Assembly (NCBI GenBank): GCA_016280525.1
Contig: JAEEGW010000181.1
Location: 1-12,506, forward strand
DNA: 12,506 bases
Reading direction: 5' to 3'
Origin: Clostridiales bacterium
GTDB taxonomy: Bacteria; Bacillota; Clostridia; Oscillospirales; CAG-272
The position numbers and the translations under genes were made by a program. Below the pieces are notes generated by a model, which worked only from the letters and a program-made list of their open reading frames with translations, searched no databases and was not told the origin of the DNA. Within the stretch, counting starts at the first letter, position 1, and each line of letters starts with the position of its first letter. Below, piece by piece: positions 7,280 through 12,506 of the stretch.

Positions 7280-8044
7280 ATGAAACACAAAGCACTCATT
7301 TGCGCGATTATAATCGCGATAGGCGTCATCGGCGTCGTTGGATTCATCATTCTCGGCAGCTCCGGAGGCAGAAACAATGATCCCGTCGATCCGGCAACCA
7401 CCTCGGATATCGAGGTGAACGTACAGACACCTCCCACAACTGGTGATCCTGTTCCTCCGGTAACGGACGATCCGGTAACCACCGAACCGAGCACGACCGA
7501 AACACCCTTCAATCCGGATGATCCCGTAGGAAACGGCGATATCGCGCCGGACGAGATCCCCGATCCCGATAGTAAGGTCAAGGTCGATACAAACACCATC
7601 GAGGAGGATAATAAAGAGATCCCGGCAGTGCCCGTCGTAATTGTCGATGATAAGGTCGAGCAGACTGAAAAGAACAAGGACGAGGAAAAGACCGGCGATA
7701 TTGCCGACGATCACGAGGTCATAAACGACTCGATCATCGAAAAGAAAGAGGACGAACAGAGGAAAAAGGATGAGGAAGACAATAAGGGTGACAAGCCCGC
7801 AACGCCGGTAAGCGAAGAAAAGACTATCGGCGACGAGGAAGACAAGCCTGTAAGCTTCGGCGGAGATACCGAGGAAAAGAGCGAGGATGCCGGAAACAAC
7901 GGCAACGCTCCGGTATACGTCAATCCCGCACAAGGTGGAGAGAATCCCTTCGAGGGCGGCGGTGATTCCGAGATCGACGATCACTCCTCCGACGAATTCG
8001 TCGACGACGGCGGCGACAAGCCGGGCGAAGGCATCCACTTCTGA
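7280..8044 (+). CDS. Membrane-anchored acidic low-complexity stalk protein (possibly DUF6550-like)
   Basis: Encodes 254 residues. One N-terminal helix (about 5-26) is followed by an extracellular region with almost no predicted fold. Residues 35-100 are rich in Pro, Thr and Asp (TTGDPVPPVTDDPVTTEP). Residues 105-205 are dense in Glu, Asp and Lys. The tail is Gly/Asp-rich and contains APVYVNPAQGG. This is the layout of a wall-spanning linker. It resembles DUF6550-type proteins I recall from clostridial conjugative elements (a short aromatic 'VYV' motif after a low-complexity linker), but that match is weak. An in-frame GTG at 7256 overlaps the previous stop and would give eight extra residues. 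The ATG at 7280 is preferred because AAAGGAAGG (7263-7271) sits 8 bases before it. Two in-frame TGA stops end the gene (8042-8047). Role unknown; a spacer between membrane and surface machinery is inference. Confidence 0.75.
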   Translation: MKHKALICAIIIAIGVIGVVGFIILGSSGGRNNDPVDPATTSDIEVNVQTPPTTGDPVPPVTDDPVTTEPSTTETPFNPDDPVGNGDIAPDEIPDPDSKVKVDTNTIEEDNKEIPAVPVVIVDDKVEQTEKNKDEEKTGDIADDHEVINDSIIEKKEDEQRKKDEEDNKGDKPATPVSEEKTIGDEEDKPVSFGGDTEEKSEDAGNNGNAPVYVNPAQGGENPFEGGGDSEIDDHSSDEFVDDGGDKPGEGIHF

Positions 8045-8063
8045 TGATCGATCCCCATAGCAC

Positions 8064-8095
8064 AGGCGGTACGGCGAGTACCGCCTTATCCTTTT
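8064..8095 (+). terminator. Hairpin with imperfect T-tract; probable partial terminator or attenuator
   Basis: Bases 8064-8072 pair with 8078-8086 (9 base pairs, GGCGGTAC core) around a GGCGA loop, followed by TTATCCTTTT through 8095. The T-tract is interrupted, so complete termination is uncertain. It lies between the acidic stalk gene and the large repeat protein and immediately before the latter's ribosome binding site. It may lower expression of the downstream genes or separate two transcript segments. No convincing promoter is visible between 8045 and 8111. Confidence 0.55.
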
Positions 8096-8103
8096 GAAAG
8101 GAG
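8096..8103 (+). promoter_or_regulatory. Ribosome binding site deciding the TTG start at 8112
   Basis: GAAAGGAG, with GGAG ending 8 bases before the TTG at 8112. An in-frame TTG at 8094 overlaps this site and so cannot use it. The 8112 start also places a clean signal peptide at the extreme N-terminus. Confidence 0.7.
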
Positions 8104-8111
8104 ACGAAAAA

Positions 8112-11100
8112 TTGAAGAAATCACTGATTATTCTTCTGCTGGCGGCAGTTCTGCTGTCAGCTTTTTCAATTACCGCCTTTGCCGGAGACGATAACGCTAC
8201 TGGCGGCGACGGCAACACGCACGACGCTGCCGAGGGATACGGTTGGTATAACGAATACCAGTATCTTTACAAAGTTACTCTTTTTGTAGCTAAGAAAGAT
8301 ACAGCAAACAAACAATCGTCCCTAACTAACGACTTCTATCGGATAGGGACTGTTATTGTCAAGAAAACCGGCTGGAACATCAGCTCATCGGTTAAATTCG
8401 GAAATGCGACAAAGGTGGATTATTACGGAGGTACGCAGATGGAACGTCTGCAGAATCCGTATATCATATCCGACGCAAACTGTCCTCCGGTGCCGATTCT
8501 GTGTAAAGGCGGCGATATCGATCTCGTCAAGCAGTATTTCGGCTCGACCGGTACGATGAGTACGCTTCTCAACGCTATTGCCGCGAAAGAAAACAACACC
8601 GCTTACGGACTGCTGAAAAACAAAACTTTCACCATAAACGGCACGACAAAAAGCGGATGGACTGAATCCGATCTGATGCCGAATGGTACGACAAACAAGG
8701 TGCCGTGGGTTATCGTTTATGAGCCGATGATCCTGATGCACCTGAAAGACAAGGTCAATATGGTAGCGTTTACGGCGACCGAATACGCCATCGCGTCAGA
8801 AAACGGCTGGTACAACTGGAGAAAAGGCTCGGACGGCTCCGGTCAGAACGTCGCTATCGTTCCCGAAAGACACCTGCCGTCTTCCATTCAGCTTGAGGAA
8901 TCATGGTTCGGGTATCCTGTATATCCGGTTCACGATGACTCATACCGATGGAATTACCAGGACGTCATCAAAGGCGGCGGCTGGGGGATGAGATGGCTCG
9001 GTGCGAACGTGGACAACGGTATAGATCTGTCCTGTGAGATTATCGATTATGATCCTTCTCCGGTCGTCGAAACCCGTGCGAACCACAAAATCAAGTGGTG
9101 CAACAACAAGAATTATGAGCAGACAGTCCTCTGCGAGATATACAGCGGAGACTATCTGGTTACCTCATATACGCTCACGATCCCCGGCAACTCCTATATC
9201 ACCAAGGACACGGTTCTCATTTATCACGCTACAAGAACGCACAAGATGATCGCTAAAATCAACTACGCGAACAGATACAGTGAGACAAACCCGAATAACA
9301 ATACCTCGACGGTAACGGTTATTCCGAGATCATCTACTACACCGGCAATTGACTACGGCTGCTATTTTTCCGGCGTCGAAACCACTGAGCCGAACAATTA
9401 CGGACAGGTCACCGTTACCTGGAAGAACTACAAACAAGACGTCGGAACCGTACTCTGCGAACTCTACCGCGACGATACACTCGTGTGGTCGGGATATAAG
9501 ACATTCGAGGGATACGAGGCGATCAAGGAAACCTACAGCGTTTACTATCCCGGTACTGCCGAGCGCACTCTGACCGCAAAGATCAATTATGCCCATAAGG
9601 ACGAAGAAACCGATCCGAATGACAATATGCGACTGACAAAGGTAAAACCGGAAATCCCGAAGGATACGACCTATGATTTCTCGGTCGCCGGTATTACGGT
9701 AACACCTGTTTCGATCTATCAGGGCGAAACTGTGAAGGTGGAGTTCTACTCCGACAACTGGAACAAAGATCTCGAATATGACGATATCCTCGTTGAGCTG
9801 CTCGTTGACGGAGAGGTTGAAAAGACATCTCTTGAACACTATGTCGCCTACGGCAGAAACCGTCATTCATATACGATTCAGCTTGAAGATACCGGTTCTC
9901 ACACGATTGCCGCCCGTATCAATTGGGAAAACAGATTCGCTGAGGATAACGCGACGAATAACTACACCTATACGACCGCGACAGTCAGACCGTATTACGA
10001 GTTTTCCGTAAGAAGCCTTGTTGTAACTCCGACCGAAGTCAACAAGAACGGAACTGTCACTCTGACATTCCATACCGACAGCTGGGATATGTACAACGAA
10101 TACGAAAATATCCCTGTTCAGGTGCTCTATGACGGCAAGGTCGTCTATACCGAATATGTCGACTACGTCGCTTACGGCGGTAAAAACCACACCGTAACTT
10201 TGAACGTCGGCGATAAGGTCGGCAAACACGAGATAACCGCCCGCGTTAACTGGCAGGATCATCTGAACGAGGTCAACATCAACAACAACGAAACGGAAAC
10301 GAAGGTCATCACCGTGATCGATCCCGCCGATCTCTGGATCGAGGCAATCGAGCCGAACGCTCCATACAGAGCCGGCTTGGACGTCATCACGACCTATCGC
10401 ATCTACAATGACAGCTCGTCTCACGTTCTGCCTGAAGACAACAATACCGTGAGTTTTGAAGCCTACTATTATAACGGCAATACGAAAGTGACCGTTTCGA
10501 CTCAGACGTGGAAACAGGCGGTTATCCCCTCGGATGACAATAACCTTGTATGGTTCAAGTGGAAAGTACCGAATATTGTCGGCAAGACGGTCTATGCGAA
10601 GGCAACGGTCAATTCCGGCAGTACCATCAGTGAAATCACCACGGATAACAACAGCGATACGCTGATCAGGACTGTCGCAAAGAGACTCGTATCGGCGACA
10701 CCGGACACACAATATGAGCGTGAGAAGCCGAAGGACTACAAACCGACATCGACTCCCGCCATTCTGTCCGGAACGGCGACGTGGTCGGTTTGGAAATATG
10801 AGAACGGCGAGTTTAAAAAGGTGAACTACGGTCTGCGTATTTCCGCGATCAACCCGACGGTAACGCCTGATCAGAACAGCCCGTCCTCCGAAAAAGAAAA
10901 CGGAATCTGGACAATGAAATCCGGATACGGTTTCAGTATCGCTTACAACTCTTCACTGGCAACGCTGTCCGGATATACCTTCCCCGGCTCCTCGGCATAT
11001 ACGAGCATTCAGACTGCATACGTGACCTTCCCCGAATTCGGCTATTCGACTACGAGCGGAAAATACAGAACGCTTGAAAAGGTCAACAGCATCTGGCAAT

Positions 11101-11294
11101 TCTCTGAGAATTCCTATGCAGAAGGAAACGGACGTATCCACTTTACGCCTCTCTGGTTTCCGGACGGCGAGTATATCGTATCTGTTTCTGCGTCTGATTT
11201 TTGGACACCCGCAGGTATGATTACAGCCAGAGGAAACGCAAAAACGATCAATATCAGCGGATCAGCCTATGACGACTGGTCGCTGGGCAGATAA
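8112..11294 (+). CDS. Large secreted protein with five CARDB/Ig-like repeats
   Basis: Encodes 1060 residues from TTG. A signal peptide (2-24; cleavage likely AFA|G25) leads into an N-terminal domain (about 25-300) rich in Trp, Tyr and Gly, containing VPWVIVYEPMILM and MVAFTATEYAI. Five beta-sandwich repeats follow at about 306-402, 412-508, 521-626, 628-735 and 740-855. Each ends in a motif such as AKINYANRYSETNPNNN, ARINWENRFAEDNATNN or ARVNWQDHLNEVNINNN, the E-x-N-x-x-N-N ending typical of CARDB domains. A C-terminal domain (about 884-1060) contains TWSVWKYENGEF, FTPLWFPDGEY (1011-1021) and a terminal DDWSLGR. I recall similar N- and C-terminal motifs in secreted proteins of clostridial conjugative elements, unverified. 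There is no LPxTG motif and no C-terminal membrane helix, so retention would depend on partners. It is probably an adhesin or pilus-associated mating factor; the ligand is unknown. Confidence 0.88.
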   Translation: MKKSLIILLLAAVLLSAFSITAFAGDDNATGGDGNTHDAAEGYGWYNEYQYLYKVTLFVAKKDTANKQSSLTNDFYRIGTVIVKKTGWNISSSVKFGNATKVDYYGGTQMERLQNPYIISDANCPPVPILCKGGDIDLVKQYFGSTGTMSTLLNAIAAKENNTAYGLLKNKTFTINGTTKSGWTESDLMPNGTTNKVPWVIVYEPMILMHLKDKVNMVAFTATEYAIASENGWYNWRKGSDGSGQNVAIVPERHLPSSIQLEESWFGYPVYPVHDDSYRWNYQDVIKGGGWGMRWLGANVDNGIDLSCEIIDYDPSPVVETRANHKIKWCNNKNYEQTVLCEIYSGDYLVTSYTLTIPGNSYITKDTVLIYHATRTHKMIAKINYANRYSETNPNNNTSTVTVIPRSSTTPAIDYGCYFSGVETTEPNNYGQVTVTWKNYKQDVGTVLCELYRDDTLVWSGYKTFEGYEAIKETYSVYYPGTAERTLTAKINYAHKDEETDPNDNMRLTKVKPEIPKDTTYDFSVAGITVTPVSIYQGETVKVEFYSDNWNKDLEYDDILVELLVDGEVEKTSLEHYVAYGRNRHSYTIQLEDTGSHTIAARINWENRFAEDNATNNYTYTTATVRPYYEFSVRSLVVTPTEVNKNGTVTLTFHTDSWDMYNEYENIPVQVLYDGKVVYTEYVDYVAYGGKNHTVTLNVGDKVGKHEITARVNWQDHLNEVNINNNETETKVITVIDPADLWIEAIEPNAPYRAGLDVITTYRIYNDSSSHVLPEDNNTVSFEAYYYNGNTKVTVSTQTWKQAVIPSDDNNLVWFKWKVPNIVGKTVYAKATVNSGSTISEITTDNNSDTLIRTVAKRLVSATPDTQYEREKPKDYKPTSTPAILSGTATWSVWKYENGEFKKVNYGLRISAINPTVTPDQNSPSSEKENGIWTMKSGYGFSIAYNSSLATLSGYTFPGSSAYTSIQTAYVTFPEFGYSTTSGKYRTLEKVNSIWQFSENSYAEGNGRIHFTPLWFPDGEYIVSVSASDFWTPAGMITARGNAKTINISGSAYDDWSLGR
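9027..10676 (+). repeat. Five tandem CARDB-like domain repeats within the large secreted protein
   Basis: Repeat units run at about 9027-9317, 9345-9635, 9672-9989, 9993-10316 and 10329-10676. They are recognisable by protein motif (A-K/R-I/V-N-Y/W ... E-x-[ND]-x-x-N-N) rather than by DNA identity, so the duplications are old. Units 3 and 4 are the closest pair: they share F-S-V near the start, a Y-V-A-Y-G-x-x-x-H segment and the NW ending. Unit 5 is the most diverged and lacks the aromatic residue after the Asn. Unit 2 has DPNDN in place of the usual NN-ending. Confidence 0.85.
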
Positions 11295-11314
11295 AAAAAC
11301 GGAGGTTTATCTTT

Positions 11315-11653
11315 ATGAAAAGAAAAACTAAATTCATTTTCACAGCGGTGATCTGCGTCATTATGCTGTGCGCCTTCTCAGTAAGTGCGTTCGCGGCAAG
11401 CGGCGACGTCGCCGGTGCGATCCAGAACACCTGGAACAGCGCCAAGACGCAGATCAAGCAGGTTGTAAACAACGTCGTGTTTCCGGTCATCGATCTGGTA
11501 CTCGCTGTCCTTTTCTTTGCGAAGGTCGGTCTTGCCTATATGGACTACCGCAAGCACGGACAGTTTGAATTCACGGCTCCGGCTATTTTGTTCGCAACTC
11601 TTGTCTTCACGCTCTCGGCTCCTCTGTATATCTGGAGCATTATCGGAATGTAA
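11315..11653 (+). CDS. DUF3852-like small membrane protein, VirB2/TrbC-type pilin layout
   Basis: Encodes 112 residues. A signal peptide (1-27, AFA|A) is followed by a short amphipathic stretch (SGDVAGAIQNTWNSAKTQIK) and then two hydrophobic helices (about 51-72 and 88-110) separated by a polar loop, MDYRKHGQFEF. I recognise the pattern as DUF3852, found beside TrbL/VirB6-like genes in clostridial conjugative elements (recall). Signal peptide plus two helices is also the layout of VirB2/TrbC conjugative pilins, so it may be the structural T4SS subunit; that equivalence is inference. GGAGG at 11301-11305 lies 9 bases before the ATG. It begins 20 bases after the large secreted protein. A stable tetraloop hairpin follows directly, as after the pilin-like gene at the left edge. 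Confidence 0.8.
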   Translation: MKRKTKFIFTAVICVIMLCAFSVSAFAASGDVAGAIQNTWNSAKTQIKQVVNNVVFPVIDLVLAVLFFAKVGLAYMDYRKHGQFEFTAPAILFATLVFTLSAPLYIWSIIGM

Positions 11654-11659
11654 GGAAAA

Positions 11660-11689
11660 TCGGGTGTGTGCGGCAACGTACACACCCGA
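11660..11689 (+). other. Stable RNA hairpin with GCAA (GNRA) tetraloop after the DUF3852-like gene
   Basis: Bases 11660-11672 pair with 11677-11689 (13 base pairs, one G-T wobble at 11670/11679) with a GCAA loop at 11673-11676. It starts 7 bases after the stop codon. The next bases are A-rich (AATAAAAACGG) and run into the next ribosome binding site, with no T-run on this strand, so it is not a standard terminator for the operon. An mRNA-stabilising or processing element is the likeliest reading. Confidence 0.72.
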
Positions 11690-11698
11690 AATAAAAAC

Positions 11699-11703
11699 GG
11701 AGG
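11699..11703 (+). promoter_or_regulatory. Ribosome binding site for the TTG-started TrbL-like gene
   Basis: GGAGG, followed by TGAAAACAA and then TTG at 11713 (9-base spacing). This site identifies the non-ATG start of a gene that ATG-only scans would miss or shorten. Confidence 0.75.
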
Positions 11704-11712
11704 TGAAAACAA

Positions 11713-12506
11713 TTGTTTGATTGGATAGACGACTTGATATCAAGCATCGGTGACGCCATAGCCTCTGCTTTCGCCGCGTTATGGGAAAAGATTTCAAGCG
11801 GTATATTCGACATCTTTTTCAAGTGGATATATGAAAAGGTGTTCAACGCCATAGCGGACTTCTTCACGATGATGGGCAATATGGGAACAGAACTGTTTGA
11901 TCTCCCGTGGATTCAGGCGGTTCTGAAACTCTTCCAATACTTCGGCTGGGCGCTGTTCGCTGCCGGTCTGATAGTCGCTATCTTCGACACGGCAATCGAA
12001 TACCAGTCGATGGAGAGGATCAACATCAAGCGCCAAGTGCTGCCGTTTCTTTACGGCTTCCTCGCCGTGAATCTGTTTACGGTCGTGCCGGTTCGCCTGT
12101 ACTGCTGGTGCATCACGATTCAAGGCACGCTTATGCATGACCTCGCATCGCTCTTCGCAAGCGGTCAGACAGTCGGAAACAATATTGGAACCATTGCCGG
12201 AAGCGCGCTGACTCTTCTGTCTCCGATATCTCCCACTCTCGGAACAGGCGGCGCTATAGGGGGACTGCTCAATTTGCTTTTCCTCATTGCGCTGGGCTAT
12301 TGCGTCATCAAAATATTCTTCGCCAATATCAAGCGCGGCGGTATGCTGCTTACGCAGATAGCCGTAGGATCGCTGTATATGTTCAGCATTCCGAAAGGCA
12401 ATACGGACGGGTTTATCTCCTGGTGCAGACAGGTCATTGCACTTTGCGTAACCGCTTTCCTTCAGATGACGCTCCTGTATCTCGGACTGTTGACCTGGAA
12501 GGATAA
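11713..12506 (+). CDS. TrbL/VirB6-like conjugation channel protein (3' truncated by window)
   Basis: The frame from TTG at 11713 is open to the window end, giving 264 codons without a stop. The N-terminus is amphipathic (FDWIDDLISSIGDAIASAF). Several membrane helices follow: about 68-92, 108-126, 182-204, 210-226 and 240-260. A Gly/Ser-rich extracytoplasmic loop spans about 150-182 (SPTLGTGGAIGG). The segment IKRGGMLLTQIAVGSLYMFS (206-225) and the following IPKG match what I recall of TrbL/VirB6-type proteins in clostridial conjugative elements. VirB6/TrbL forms the inner-membrane part of the T4SS DNA channel. With an expected family length near 290 residues, only a short C-terminus is probably missing. 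It lies directly after the DUF3852-like gene, which supports a conjugative T4SS running past the right edge. Confidence 0.82.
   Translation, partial: MFDWIDDLISSIGDAIASAFAALWEKISSGIFDIFFKWIYEKVFNAIADFFTMMGNMGTELFDLPWIQAVLKLFQYFGWALFAAGLIVAIFDTAIEYQSMERINIKRQVLPFLYGFLAVNLFTVVPVRLYCWCITIQGTLMHDLASLFASGQTVGNNIGTIAGSALTLLSPISPTLGTGGAIGGLLNLLFLIALGYCVIKIFFANIKRGGMLLTQIAVGSLYMFSIPKGNTDGFISWCRQVIALCVTAFLQMTLLYLGLLTWKD

Noticed and set aside
7166..8218. 350-residue open frame on the minus strand
   Set aside because: It lies opposite the acidic low-complexity gene. GA-rich codons there read as stop-poor antisense. It has no ribosome binding site, no recognisable domain, and opposes a dense + strand operon.
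9027..10676. CRISPR-like or DNA-level tandem repeats
   Set aside because: The repetition is at protein-domain level with diverged DNA, and units are about 290-350 bases. No short direct repeats with spacers were seen anywhere in the window.
9867..10712. 281-residue open frame on the minus strand
   Set aside because: It is a shadow of CARDB repeats 3-5, with Val/Ile/Arg-rich composition typical of antisense frames and no recognisable motif.
11654..11690. The 11660 hairpin as a terminator for minus-strand transcription
   Set aside because: On the minus strand the stem is followed by ATTTTCC, which could act as a T-tract, but no minus-strand gene exists to terminate. A bidirectional role is not supported.
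12300..12506. 68-residue + strand frame at the right edge
   Set aside because: It is out of frame with the TrbL/VirB6-like gene, which has clear membrane helices and conserved-looking motifs through the same bases.

Overview
The window reads as part of a conjugative or integrative element from a low-to-mid GC Firmicute, most likely a gut-type clostridium (Oscillospirales-like). The evidence is the AGGAGG-type ribosome binding sites, frequent TTG/GTG starts, Gram-positive-style lipoprotein and secretion signals, absence of outer-membrane secretin genes, and small families (DUF6133-like, DUF4320-like, DUF3852-like, TrbL/VirB6-like) that I recall from clostridial conjugative elements. Family names come from recall and motif reading, not from database searches. 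No integrase, relaxase, coupling protein or attachment site is visible here.

Layout: every gene is on the + strand, and the genes are packed into one long transcription unit with gaps under 80 bases. Bases 1-139 hold the end of a small one-helix membrane protein (possible pilin), followed by a very stable UUCG-capped hairpin. Bases 209-943 encode a lipoprotein with an extra C-terminal membrane helix. Bases 956-6345 encode a compact Tad/Flp (type IVc) pilus machine: prepilin peptidase, CpaB/RcpC-like SAF protein, TadZ-like P-loop ATPase, CpaF/TadA ATPase, TadB-like and TadC-like platform proteins. Two TadE-like minor pilins with N-terminal KRG/RRG processing signals follow (6359-7259). Next is a membrane-anchored, very acidic stalk protein (7280-8044) and a hairpin with an imperfect T-tract. 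A 1060-residue secreted protein with five CARDB/Ig-like repeats comes next (8112-11294). The 3' part switches to type IV secretion genes: a DUF3852-like protein with the signal-plus-two-helix layout of VirB2/TrbC pilins (11315-11653), a GCAA-capped hairpin, and a TTG-started TrbL/VirB6-like channel protein that runs off the window end (11713-12506).

How the genes could work together (inference): the peptidase matures the pilins, CpaF powers assembly on the TadB/TadC platform, and TadZ positions the machine. The lipoprotein, CpaB and acidic stalk protein would act at the membrane and cell wall, and the large repeat protein would be a secreted or surface adhesin. Being directly upstream of TrbL/VirB6 and VirB2-like genes, the pilus probably serves mating-pair contact for a Gram-positive conjugation apparatus. 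The Tad plus T4SS fusion in one operon is the most interesting feature. Similar clusters probably occur in other clostridial elements, but I know of no well-characterised function for them.
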